64,000 nucleotides of DNA, taken from NCBI GenBank assembly GCA_036873755.1, contig JAVTVY010020607.1, positions 1 to 64,000 of the forward strand, in the 5' to 3' direction. The DNA is from Hanleya hanleyi (lineage: Eukaryota; Mollusca; Polyplacophora; Lepidopleurida; Hanleyidae). Made by a program: the position numbers and the translations under genes. This document shows, piece by piece, positions 1 to 10,310 of this stretch (its first letter is position 1; each line of letters starts with the position of its first letter). Below the pieces are notes generated by a model, which saw nothing but the letters and a program-made list of their open reading frames with translations, was not told the DNA's origin and made no database searches.

Positions 1-490
1 GCTTGCCTCCACGTGTAAACCTATAGACAGTTCTGCAAGGAAACGGAACAGCTCTGCCTTATTTTCATCAACCCTAAGGAAGGCATTCCAGTTTCCAGAA
101 ATTCTGTTGTTTGGTTCCACGCGTCTTCGCACACCTTTTCCACGTTTGCTTCTCGTCATTGATTTCAGACTGTCATGGATGTATTCATCCCAGACAATGT
201 CGAGCCGTTTGCTCACATCATGCAGTTGTGATGTTACATATTTCAAGAAGACGTTTTCTCCATATTCTTGAAATGTTTTGCAAGCACCTGGTTTCAATAA
301 GTTCACCGCAACAGCGCCATCAAGAAGTAGAACTTCAACATTGGGTCGGTCATCAGGACTCATTACAGAGGCTTCAAGAATGGTGGCCAGATCCGATTTT
401 GTTCCGGAACGCATCTGGCCATACTGAGCCAATGCTGGTGGTGATGGCTGATTTTCGTGCCGAAAGAAGTCGTCGAGATCACAACCACGA
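1..490 (-). pseudogene. PIN/FEN-like repetitive-family protein, middle part, inverted fragment
   Basis: Read on the minus strand from about 490 down to 1, this is an open frame encoding the part of the protein that normally lies just upstream of the segment at 565-1662. Visible stretches include DDFFRHENQPSPPALAQYG, VEVLLLDGAVAVNLLKPG and RLDIVWDEYIHDSLKSMTRS. LLDGA followed by RLDIVWDEY resembles the N-terminal half of a PIN/FEN (XPG-like) nuclease core, with an Asp at the end of a hydrophobic strand. That fold assignment is inference. The fragment runs off the window start. A one-base deletion relative to the + copy at about position 10 shifts the frame. It lies head-to-head with the + fragment and overlaps it through a 200-bp inverted repeat, so this is a rearranged copy and not an intact gene. 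Confidence 0.55.
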
Positions 491-772
491 TCAGTTCACC
501 TTCGCGACATGCTTAGCCTTGGAACTAAACATCCTCAGCTGGCAAAGGAATTTGAAAATGGGAACGGCTGGACATTGTCTGGGATGAATACATCCATGAC
601 AGTCTGGAATCAATGACAAGAAGCAAACGTGGAAAAGGTGTGCGAAGACGCGTGGAACCAAACAACAGAATTCCTGGAAACTGGAATGCCTTCCTTAGGG
701 TTGATGAAAATAAGGCAGAGCTGTTCCGTTTCCTTGCAGAACTGTCTATAGGTTTACACGTTGGAGGCAAGC
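1..772. repeat. 200-bp inverted repeat with gene-derived arms
   Basis: Positions 1-202 are the reverse complement of 571-772 with only a few mismatches and one single-base gap. The 368-bp spacer is itself made of two opposite-strand pieces of the same gene, with a junction near 485-497. The arms are coding sequence of the PIN/FEN-like gene. This therefore looks like a local inversion or duplication, or a head-to-head insertion of two copies, and not a transposon TIR. Confidence 0.8.
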
Positions 773-1662
773 AAGTCATCTCGACACGAGGACAAGGTGT
801 CGTGTGCAACTCTGATATCGATATTCTCAACCTATCACCATGTTCACATGAAGAAGCCGATACAAGGATCTTACTTCATGCAGCGGAATGTGCTATGCAG
901 GGATTCAATACAGTCATGATTAGAACTGTAGACACGGATGTGATGATCATAGCTATCTCCATGTTTCAACATCTGGGAATAAGTGAACTATGGATTGCAT
1001 TTGGAAGTGGGAAGAATTTGCGCTATGTTCCCATACATGAGATTGTGAATCAGCTAGGACCAACAGAGGCACGGCCTCTAATAGCGTTCCATGCCTTTAC
1101 AGGGTGCGATCAGACCTCTTCGTTCACTGGCAGAGGTAAAAACACAGCGTGGGCTACATGGAAGGTGTATGATGAAATCACATCAGCATTTGTTGCACTG
1201 AGTTCAATGCCTACAGAAGACAGATTGAAGAAGATCATGCCAGAGATTGAGCGTTTCGTTGCACTCATGTACGACAGAACGAGTACCTGCACAACTGTCA
1301 ATGAAGCGCGCAAAGATCTATTCACCAGGAAAGGACGAAGTATTGAGAATATACCACCAACATATGGAGCCCTGGTTGAGCACACAAAACGGGTAGCATA
1401 CCAGGTCGGTTATTGTTGGGGACAGTCCCTTACACCAGATCCTATATTGCCGTCTCCTGCTGAATGGGGATGGACTAGATCAGCTAACGGACCATGGCAA
1501 CCTTATTGGACAATGCTCCCAGAAGCATCGAAGGCAATTCAGCAGTTGATCAAATGTGGCTGTAAACTGACGAATGGATGCCGCGGACGCTGCAAATGTG
1601 TAAAAGCAGAACTCAAATGTACCAGCCTGTGTTCATGCAGTGGTGACTGTGAACGTGATTAG
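491..1662 (+). pseudogene. PIN/FEN-like protein with CXC cysteine cluster, C-terminal half
   Basis: From 613 a 349-codon frame is open to the stop at 1660-1662; homologous coding continues upstream in the same frame to about 565. In order it shows HEEADTRILLHA, RTVDTDVMIIAI and FTGCDQTSSFTGRGKNTAW. The acidic patch, the DxD after a strand and the GCD..G.G..TA segment match the order of acidic residues and the helix-hairpin-helix of FEN/XPG nucleases (inference). The last 35 residues have nine cysteines in a C-x-C..C-x3-C-x-C..C-x3-C-x-C pattern, close to CXC (tesmin/TSO1-type) motifs. Such 'HEEADTR' proteins are multi-copy in many invertebrate genomes, which suggests a mobile or amplified family. 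A second frame at 491-563 encodes an upstream piece (RDMLSLGTKHPQLAKEF). It joins the main part by a deletion with a frame change, so the copy is rearranged. Confidence 0.6.
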
Positions 1663-1727
1663 TCATCCTCATGCAGTGGACAGTTCTCTTAACTACTGGT
1701 GTGCAACATTCTATTCTTTACCCTGGC

Positions 1728-1960
1728 TGTAAGACGAAAAACACAAGTTGTACAGCATTGCATAAGAAGATTCTTATGGAGTGGCGGCCATCTTGGATTT
1801 TTAAGTGTCAATCGAGCCTAGATTGTCGAGTGCATATTCCCTCATAAAATACATCACAACTCAAAGCTGTAAGACGAAAAACACAAGTTGTACAGCAATT
1901 CATAAGAAAATTCGTATGGAGTGGCGGCCATCTTGAAAATGGCGGCCATGTTGGATTTTT
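1728..1960. repeat. 139-bp-period direct repeat with GGCGGCCATCTTGG
   Basis: A block starting 'ctgtaagacgaaaaacacaa' at 1728 recurs at 1867 and runs in both copies to 'gtggcggccatcttg'. It begins just 3' of the PIN/FEN-like frame and may be the 3' region of that repetitive gene. The GGCGGCCATCTT core is the reverse complement of a YY1-like AAGATGGCGGC and recurs in unrelated repeats of this window. Confidence 0.75.
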
Positions 1961-2283
1961 CAAATGGCCCCATATCTGATTTTTTTCTGTTAGTCAAACT
2001 CTATCATTCCTGAAAGTTTCATGCTTGTTGCCAAAATGGCACAATTTTTTCACCAAACTGCTGGACTAAAAAGGTTAGTTCAGGCGTGATGTATTTTCGG
2101 TGTCCCAGAGAAATGGTAGTCATTTTGTAGAGTTCAGTTTGTTATGCACGCTGCAAAAAAGAAAATTGTTGCAGGGTTAACTAGTGATTTTTGACACGCT
2201 CTAAAGTAGACGACTAATTAAAATGGACAGAGTTTAGGTTGACAATCTCTAAAACATCGGTTCACACCCACCACACGTACTTC

Positions 2284-2375
2284 AGGCGTTAATATAGGGC
2301 ATGAAGGTGTTAAGATAGGGCGTTAAGGTGTTAAGATAGGACGTCCAGGCGTTAAGATAGAACGTTAATGAGTGA
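2284..2375. repeat. Short tandem motif around GGCGTTAAGATAG
   Basis: About four imperfect copies of a 19-22-bp unit based on 'gcgttaagataggrc' stand in a row. Another 'ggacgttaatgcgtt' follows at about 2571. The same wording occurs in the GC-rich repeats of the palindrome at 26280-26420, so this may be a relic of that element. Confidence 0.5.
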
Positions 2376-2560
2376 GTGAGTGAGTTAGGGTTTAACGTCG
2401 CGTTCAACGCTATATTTCGCCCATATATCGACAATATAACTAACTACGATATGATTAGCTGGACATGTGTGACTATCCATGTACAGTCATCATGTATAAA
2501 GGAAATTAATCTTCCCCTCGTGGCAACAGACATGGTATAAATCTCATGCTGCATACCCAC
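2368..2560 (+). mobile_element. SINE-like 5' piece (GAGTGAGTGAG family)
   Basis: The run 'gagtgagtgagtgag' is followed by 'tttaacgtcgcgttcaacgc', an opening I know from dispersed SINE-like repeats of gastropods and bivalves. No tRNA boxes or target duplication are clear, so the borders are approximate. Confidence 0.45.
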
Positions 2561-3249
2561 TTGGATCTAGGACGTTAATGCGTTGGGAATGAGTGTTACA
2601 TTCATGTTTTTTTCTAATATAGACCATTAATAAATTTGAAGATGGTATGGTAGGGCTAGGGAAAATTAATGGATATTTTAGGAAATATAGGCTGTCGAAA
2701 TTTGTTGAAAATGCGAAAGACTCAAATCTCGTCATTTTCACTCTTCAGCTTTTTTTTTTAACGGAGTAAATCGATAAACTGGCGACAATAGTATACTTTT
2801 TCTGAACCATAGGGATTACCTAGAGATAAAACCATTATTAATGTGGTCAAAAATTCTAACTACAGTGAAAGAAACGGCGGTCATATAGTGTTGAAGAAAA
2901 TTTTGGTCTACATGATGTCGACCATACTGGAGTGACTGACTTGCGTAAACAAATCGTACATATACTGGTATCTGTTTTGATAAATGAAGAAGGCGTGATG
3001 CTAATATCTTGACTAATTTTGAGAAATGCATTAAATGATATACTTATATTATTAATAGAAATAACTGTAAACATAATCTATTAATTTGGTTAGGATTTTT
3101 TTATTCAAAAAAAGTTTAATATATTGTTATTATAATTCGTAATAACTATTTTTCTTACATGGTGAAATTGGTGTTTTGCTGATTTACTTGTGTGCCGTGC
3201 GTCGGCAGCTTTTAACGTGTCGGTATCTGTCGGTCTATCGCTGAATGTT

Positions 3250-3570
3250 TCCGCTTGGCTAATTTATCATGCAAGTTTTGCAAAGAAAATACATAAATAA
3301 AACAATGGGAAAAGGCCTACTGGAAAATGGCGTCACCTGTGACGTCAGTATAGCGGCTATTTGTTTTCACATGTTCTGGTAGAGCATGCAAAATTGAAGG
3401 AAAGTGCATACGAAATAGAAGTAGATTTTCTCTGGATAATGGTGATGGTGGTAATGCTTATTTTTGACAAGTCCGTCTGTGGGCACATTGTGATTGTTGT
3501 CTTCGTCAGTAAGATATCTGTCCGCGTCGAAAGTCACTTTACGGTGTCAGACAGCGTGGTATGATTGTGA
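3250..3570 (+). repeat. MITE-derived block shared with 20280-20485
   Basis: The segment around 'aaaatggcgtcacctgtgac', followed by 'gttctggtagagcatgcaaa' and the next 40 bases, recurs almost unchanged at 20350-20460. The second copy lacks about 100 internal bases before 'gacagcgtggtat'. Both carry the middle of the piggyBac-like MITE family described at 15183, joined to sequence that I do not recognise. Confidence 0.6.
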
Positions 3571-3784
3571 AATGCTAGTCCACCTTCTGTTAGGAACGTA
3601 ACCTCGAATTGTTTCTGTCTCATAGGGTGAAGATCCCTTGTTGTGATAGGTATAGACGCAACAAACTTTATGCATATTGGCACAATGCATGACCTATCGA
3701 AAGTCAGTGAGATCGACCAATATTTTCATAGAGTAAACATCTTCAGAACCATCCGTTACTATATGTAGAAATAGCCGAAAAAAT

Positions 3785-3990
3785 GGCTGCCGAGAAGATG
3801 ACGTCACTGTGACGTCGTCATGGCGGCCATCTTGGATTTTTTACATTTTCGGGTAGAACTTCAACCAAAGATACTGTGTGGCACGTTTCAGTGCTCTAGT
3901 CTATAGGGATAGGGAAAATATATAGGATAAAGGGGTGGGGGTCTGACCCAGGCTGCGATACACCTCAAATCGCCCAGGAAAAAAATAGGG
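3785..3990 (+). mobile_element. piggyBac-like MITE, 3' part
   Basis: The sequence runs from a double TGACGTCA-type region through 'ggcggccatcttggatttt' and 'gggtagaacttcaacc', and ends TAGGG before TTAA at 3991-3994. This matches the 3' half of the complete copy at 15183-15747. The 5' part has been replaced by other sequence. Confidence 0.65.
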
Positions 3991-4327
3991 TTAATGCAAT
4001 GTATCTAGCAGGCTATTTACACTATATTCAGACCAGCTCGGTGAGGATCAGTTCTACAGAAGTAATCGTATAGTGTCGTTAATCGCAAGATTTTATTCAT
4101 GTTAAGATGCCAATCCAGATGAACAGTAAAGCGAAAAAGATGTCATCAGTCATGCGGTAATACAGTGCCATCATAGTGTTTTGTTGGCAATCATTTGGTA
4201 TCTCGTTTCTTTCTAGAAATGTGGATTTCATGTATGTGAATGTGACTGCTAACATATTACTGTTGCTGTTGTTCTTACTGTTGTCCTGATAAACTGAAGT
4301 TTAATCATTTTCCCCTTATTTGGTCAG

Positions 4328-5222
4328 GTCGTCAGTCAAGAGGAAGAAGTCCACAACCAACTAACACAGCTGCCTACTTCGTTCCACGATCATCCGCTCA
4401 ACATTCCACTACTATGACTCCACAAAGTCAGTCTGTTCAAGCGACACACCAGTTTAAAGGTTATACAAAATGGTCTCAAAATCTGCTACTTTTTTGTGCT
4501 AAATTGTTGTAGAGGTGATTATATAGACTTGTTTTACATTTTTGTATGTTTTCAAACTGCCCAAGGTTGGAAATAGCAGCAGTAAAGTGCGACAATTTCA
4601 TGCCCCTTTCAAAACCGCGAAAGCTGTGACCGCTTGACCTGTGACGTCACAACCTGATTACGATCTCGCTCAGATGCCTGTTGTGACGTCAAAATGTCAG
4701 CGACATCACGCTAGAACTCCCACAGTTGGGTGAATCTTTCGTAACAACGCCCGACGTCATAGACTATGACGTTTAGGGCGCAATCGTAATCAGGTTGTGA
4801 CGTCATGCACCAGAGGTCACGGCTCCAATACGTTTTCCCCCACATGTGTGCTATTCGTGTCCTAAAACCCACTTCGACGACATTATTCGAGAAAAAAATA
4901 CTAATTTGTTGTTTGGAACACTACTGGGTAGGTTTGAATGCAAAGTAGTATAGAGTCATTTGGTATAACCTTTAACAGTGTACAACCCCCAACGGATGCG
5001 AACACACCCTATTTCGCCCCTCAGTATCCGGCTTATAACAATGGTCAACCATCGGCGAGTCCAAACGCAGCTTACTCTATTGGCCAATATCCAGGCTATG
5101 CAAACAGTGGTTATTCTCCCTCTGCGTCATCTGCGATTCATCCCAGTGTCTCAGTATCCCAAACTGGCACACCTCAGCCACAGCCATCAACACCATCTAT
5201 GTATCAGCCTATGCAGAGATAA
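4328..5222 (+). pseudogene. Duplicate Pro/Tyr-rich tail exon of the LDLa receptor, disrupted
   Basis: After the acceptor 'tttggtcag' the exon reads RQSRGRSPQPTNTAAYF and continues to the ATHQF codons, as in the intact copy at 51180. It is then interrupted by a 514-bp MITE with a TTAA duplication (4454-4457 and 4972-4975). It resumes at 4976 with the NTPYFAPQYPAYNNGQ stretch and the SIGQYPGYANSGY stretch. A 10-bp deletion after the MYQPM codons changes the frame and stops at 5220-5222. The DNA for the PPPSYDSL end is still present downstream but out of frame. No matching LDLa or TM exon is visible upstream. I infer a dead duplicate. A gene whose other exons lie outside the window is possible but would lack the PPxY end. 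Confidence 0.8.
4458..4971. mobile_element. 514-bp TTAA-flanked MITE inside the tail exon
   Basis: The ends are a near-perfect terminal inverted repeat, AGGTTATACcAAATG at the left and its complement CATTTGGTATAACCT at the right. They are bounded by TTAA on both sides. The intact paralogous exon at 51180 gives the empty site (CAGTTTAATAGTG), so insertion and 4-bp duplication are shown directly. TTAA duplication is the hallmark of piggyBac-type transposition. Internally 4641-4664 and 4783-4805 form a second inverted repeat around TGACGTCACAACC. No coding sequence is present. Confidence 0.88.
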
Positions 5223-5620
5223 CAGCCCCTCCCCCGTCCTACGATTCGCTATTTGCAGGAAATATGTGAGTGGTTATTGAAGAAGCCAGGTGGAGTTCAA
5301 TGTTGGTGATCGCATGCCGATTCCAGATAGGAAATGGTGAATAACGGATCTAATGAACTGTCAAAACACACCCGAATTTCGTCGGTATTATAACAATTGA
5401 CAGTCTATCGAACTTGACCAAGTACTACGCCACAATCTCTTACGTTTATGTCTATCATGATGGGCATAACAATTGTCGTGAAGAAAGCGTGATATTGTCT
5501 AGTTCCGTTCAAATTTCATTGATGCGTGTTTCTGAACCATATGCTGTTAGTAGTATAGTATATGGCACGGAACAGGAAAAATGGCTCCAAGTACACCCTG
5601 CTATAATATCATAACATAAT

Positions 5621-6119
5621 CACTCTGGACAATCAAACTGCCATTCTCTGGAGGTGTCGCTCTAAAATGCGATCTCCGGAGGTAAACGAGGCATACTTCC
5701 GTCCAAATTGTCGGAGTATGGCGGTTTTTTGGCATTCAGCACATTTTAATGCACAGATGCAGCAAAGATCACAGGTAAGCGAAATTTTACATAGTCCAGC
5801 GAGTAACTACGTTATTTGTCTGTCATTTAACCTATACATCAGTCTCTACAAAGCTGCCGACGTCTGTATCGAAGTAAAACAAACTAGTGAGCTGGACAGT
5901 AATTTCTCACTTCGGTCGGTTTGGCGTACGTTTGGCACACGATTTTCAAGGTTCACGGTATACACGAAGATCTGATATCTCCTAATCATATATCAAATAC
6001 AAGCTTATGCCATCGAGAATCTACGTCAGCGTTTGACTTTACCTGAAAATACGTATTTTGTCCACACGCACTAAAATATGTTGAGTAGACATTCTCGGGA
6101 GTTGAAGCCATGCTTCAGA
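5621..6119. repeat. Left arm of a 500-bp inverted repeat (partner 8431-8916)
   Basis: The arm begins 'cactctggacaatcaaactg' and ends 'gccatgcttc'. The reverse complement of 8431-8916 matches it along its length at roughly 85-90 percent by eye. The arms are 2.3 kb apart. The spacer holds a hAT-like MITE and unrecognised DNA. Short open frames in both arms are mirror images of each other and show no family signature. Confidence 0.8.
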
Positions 6120-6297
6120 GGGTGGTGCATAAATATATATTACTTAGTTTGCTGATAGTAGTCATTAGAGTAGTGTTTTAAATTTTCTATTCCGCATAAA
6201 AATAAGATTTGAAGGCATCAATTGGATTTCTTTAAATTAAAGAAACGCAGCACGCATCGTAGACTGCAGCTCAACCCACCAAAATAGAGAAAGCCTT

Positions 6298-6929
6298 GTA
6301 GAAACTACTAATGACACAATTGTCGCAATTACAACAATTTCTGTTATGAGCAGTTGTCATGTCGCCAGCTGCCACTAAAAAAGTGGCAACGAGCATGTTT
6401 CCTCTTATTTTCACAACTGGGAATCAGTAATTATTTGAGGCAAACATATATCACACATGATTTATGACTAAATCTTTGATTTTCTTGCAATAACAGCTAC
6501 TAATGACAAATGTCGTAATTGCGTCATTAGTGGTGGACTCTGCATGCAGAGCCGCCAGCTAATGTCGCAATTGCTACAATAGCGGTTGACTGCATGCAGA
6601 GAATTACAACAATTGTGTCATTAGCAGTTGTCATATCGCCAGCAAATGTCATAACTGCATTGTGACAATAGCAGGCGAATCTGTCACTAAAAAAAGTGGT
6701 AACTAGCATGTTTCCGCTTATTTTCACAACTGGGAATCAGTAATTATTTGAGGCAAACATATATCACACATGACGTATGACTAAATCTTTGATATATATA
6801 TATACTTGCAATAGCAACTACTAATGACATAAATGTCGTAATTGCGTCGCTAATGATGCAGTTACGACATCAGCTGGCGACCTGACTGACAACTGCTTAT
6901 AACACAATTGAGTCATTAGTAGTTGCTAC
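6298..6929. mobile_element. hAT-like MITE, 632 bp
   Basis: It is bounded by the 8-bp direct repeat AAAGCCTT at 6290-6297 and 6930-6937. The terminal inverted repeat is GTAGAAACTACTAATGAC at the left and the complement of GTAGCAACTACTAATGAC at the right. An 8-bp duplication fits hAT-type transposition. Inside, a block of about 180 bp ('ttattttcacaactgggaat' onward) occurs twice, near 6365-6545 and 6687-6860. Each copy is bordered by more 'actaatgac..caattg' words, so the element is built from repeats of its own ends. No protein is encoded. Confidence 0.8.
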
Positions 6930-6937
6930 AAAGCCTT

Positions 6938-8430
6938 CCTCTCGGGAACGTATCCCGATGCCATTTGATTCTGTCGCTGGAAGGCCTGGAAAATGTGCCG
7001 TTCCAACATTCAGGAGAGGCATTAGCGAACTGAAACACACGAAAAAAAAAACTATCGCTAGACTTAGGAGAATGTAGATATAAAATTTGCGTCAGTCTGT
7101 GTTTTTCAAGTTCCATTCTGTGGTTTATATTTGACTTCATCCGTGTGGCGTTTTATACTATTTTTTTCGTTCACCAGTTTCACGAAATATTTTTTCCCCT
7201 AAGAAACTATAAATCGCTAGATTTTGACACTTTCCCGAATTTAATATTCCAGTTATCAAGATCAACAGTTGAACCATAATGTGGAAAGATTCTCCAATTC
7301 ATAATAGTTAGATCTCGTTAATTCGAAAAAACCTAGATTTCAGGAATTCTGCTTTTGTGGTATAACTTAATTATCATTACGAATTTTTACAGGACATAAA
7401 ATTCTCATCCACGTATTGGGCAACTACTGGACCTATATTATCTAGAAACACCCGCACACAAAATTATATTTTCGTCAAAGATACACGATATTGAAGCTTT
7501 TAATTATTTCCAGATTTTGACGAAGGTTTTGATTAAAACCGTACCACAATGATTGTGTGTTCGGAGACGTTTACGAAAAATTCACAGTTCACAGTTCATA
7601 GCTGAATTTTTTAAATATTCGTTAAAAATCGTTAACATGGACTTAGTGTCGAATCTCAGCAACAGCCTTTGCTGTGGGGTTATTCAAATTATAACTTACC
7701 TGCTTCCAGGGAGATAACACGTAGTTGTATGTTGTACCGGTATATTCCAGTAAGTATTAGCAAAAATCGAGCACATTCAGAAAATATCTGTTTACCTTAG
7801 TTATACTGTCGCTGTTGTTGTAAAATAAGTAAAACGGTGATGTGTGAGAACATAACCTCGAAATATTCAGACCCATCATGAATGCAGAAAATGTATTAAT
7901 CTGAAATGTAATCTGAGAATAACAAGTCGGATCTTCCCGGGATTCGCTCCATAATATTAGAGTTACAATTCTGCAACTAGCAAAATGCAGATGTCCTTGT
8001 GCCTTTACATATTTTCGGTACGTTTTTTTTTTTGACAGGTGAAGCGCGGGCTTCTGATATTCTAACAAATTTTGTCATGACGACATCGACGAAGCCTATA
8101 GGGCTAGCTATACCTGTTACCGTTTCAAAATTTGTATTTCGATTTTCCGCTAAATGGTAAAACAGAACCATCAAAAAAGGCATTTTCATGAAGAATTTTT
8201 ATCTGTGTAGAAAATGCGACACCTAAAATGTTTGTTCTTTATGTACTATAAAATCAAAATTCAGTTTCCAACCTAACATGCAGATAGGTCCTTTACACAA
8301 CAAAGAGCCCCTCATGTCAGTCTACCTGAAATAATACAGTAGAGGAGATAAGACCGTTTATTTGTATTAAATACAATTCTCACAATGAAAACATGGCAAA
8401 TGAAAATATTTCTGTTACTGTATCTAACGC
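6938..8430. other. Unassigned DNA between the inverted arms
   Basis: I see only AT-rich sequence with short frames lacking any recognisable motif. No splice-bounded exon, RNA gene or transposon end could be supported. Confidence 0.5.
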
Positions 8431-8916
8431 TCCGAAGCATGGCTTATCCAATTCCGGAGAATGTCAACGTATTTTTAGTGTATATGGACAAAATACGTAT
8501 TTTCAGGTAAAGTAAAACGCTGAAGTAGATTCTCGATGGCATAAGCTTTTATTTGATATATGATTTGGAGTGATAGGATCTTCGTGTATACCGTGAGCCT
8601 TGAAAATCGAGTGCAAAACGCACACCAAACCGATCGAAGTGAGAAATTACTGCCCAGCTCACCAGTATGTTTTGCTTCGATACGACTTTGACAGCTTTGT
8701 GGGCACTGCTGTATAGGTTAAATGGCAGATAAATAACGTGGTTACTCGGTGAGTTATGTAAAATTTCGCTTACCTTTCCATCTTTGCTGCATTCGTGCAT
8801 TAAAGTTTGCTGAATGCCAAAAACCTGTCATGCTCCGAAAATTTGGACGGAAGTATGCCTTGTTTACCTTCGGAGATACCTCCAGAGAATGGCAGTTTGA
8901 TTGTCCCGAGTGATGA
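8431..8916. repeat. Right arm of the 500-bp inverted repeat
   Basis: This is the mirror partner of 5621-6119 ('gaagcatggc' to 'caatcaaac'). Together with the left arm it could be the long TIRs of a 3.3-kb element, but no transposase-like frame was seen between them and no clear target duplication flanks them. Confidence 0.75.
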
Positions 8917-8949
8917 AGATAAGTGTTTTCCAAGCTCAATTAATGCATG

Positions 8950-10130
8950 TTGCCTTTTTCGTTGTCACCAAAATTACAGTAATGGATATAATAGAATAAG
9001 TAAAAAATTACAGTAATGCGATTTGTGTCCATTCAGAATAATTAATTTTGAGTAATTAATATATTCCGGTAAATTATATTTACATTTATATCTCACTTGT
9101 GTGAGCCGGGGGTTGTGTAAATTCAGAAACGAAATTTTATAGTCAACCTCTTGCATATCACTCCAATTTGCAGAAACAATAGTTAAACTTTTATCAATAT
9201 ACGCGAATATGTATGTATTTTAATCTTTACATTGTGGGGTATCTTTTATTCAATGTCATTTGTCACATGTACAAGAACGTTATACTTTTATGCAATATTT
9301 TGTGAATACAGAATGTATCCAGAGCAGTGTTCATTTACATTGGAGATAACAACATGGCAGTGTGACTAACGTCACAGGACCTACGGGCCTCAGGCTCCTA
9401 AATAAAGAAAAGTCCCGATCCATAAACGTAATCTCTGCCAAAGACCAGAATTTTTTCTATTTTTTCCGCCTTCGTTGCAACGATTAAAAGAAAGCCGTTG
9501 GTACCAGTGGCAAGTATGATCTCTGTTCTATTCAGCTGCTAATTTTATTTCGATTCACTGCTCGATTACATGCCTCAAACGAGTCTAACTTAAATCTAAC
9601 TTGTCAGACGTCGTACGGCTTAAATTTCCCACCAAAACAATAAACATACATATGTTTGTCGAATGACATGTACAGAGGGCGGGCCTCTGTCCATCAGCAT
9701 AATCCTACCATACACAGGTAATAAATTAAAGCGATATGCAAGAGGTGGGAAAAATTGAATACGGGGGATTATCGGACGTAGCATTAGTGTCTTAGCCGCG
9801 CTTTTATTGCAGTTGTTCATGTGGAGATAATGAAGTATTCACATGGCATCTAGCACCGGCGTAAGTCATAACTTACAGGTATTCACTTATCACATGTGGG
9901 TAACATGTATAATATCTCTTCAATTACCAGAAATCGAATATGCCATGTCAAGTGATACCAGCAGAGCTAAAAAAATAATTTGCAAATGGACAAAAAGAAT
10001 AGGAAATGGGATAGGGTTGAAAGCTGTCGATTTGCAACGGTTATCACAAATGGATAATATCTACATACATATATACTTATTTCAAATTTTCACACACAAT
10101 TCAGTTTTTTTCACTGGCTTAAGAAAAGCT
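8950..10130. other. Unassigned DNA
   Basis: No gene, RNA or clear repeat border is visible. A GC-richer word 'ctacgggcctcaggctcc' at about 9381 resembles a fragment of a dispersed repeat, but nothing elsewhere in the window confirms it. Confidence 0.45.
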
Positions 10131-10149
10131 GGAGAAAAATTCAGTAATA

Positions 10150-10310
10150 ATGACTCAGTCAATAATGACCATATCAATCAATAATGAAATATCATTATCA
10201 TACACTCTAACAATAAAGAGAATATAATCATACACTCACTGAGTCAATAATGACCATATCATTACCATACCCTCAGTCATCAATGATCATATCATTTCCG
10301 AACTTGACGT
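10150..10310. repeat. Degenerate tandem array of 'cagtcaataatgaccatatcatt'-type units
   Basis: Three to four imperfect copies of 'tcaataatgaccatatca', alternating with 'atcatacactc', fill the stretch. It is a local low-complexity array with no coding sense. Confidence 0.6.

Larger units (their letters stand above)
3652..5515 (+). repeat. Segmental duplication of 50553-51872 (last intron, tail exon, 3' flank)
   Basis: From 'tagacgca' at 3652 to about 5515 this block aligns throughout with 50553-51872. It covers about 0.7 kb of intron, the splice acceptor, the tail exon and 250 bp after the stop. The two align over intron as well as exon, so this is a genomic duplication and not a processed copy. 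The piggyBac-like MITE end (TAGGG then TTAA) sits at the equivalent place in both, so it predates the duplication. The 514-bp MITE at 4458 is only here, so it came later. Confidence 0.85.

Noticed and set aside
111..587. 158-codon + frame at the window start
   Set aside because: It is the antisense of the minus-strand PIN/FEN-like fragment and ends in the rearrangement junction.
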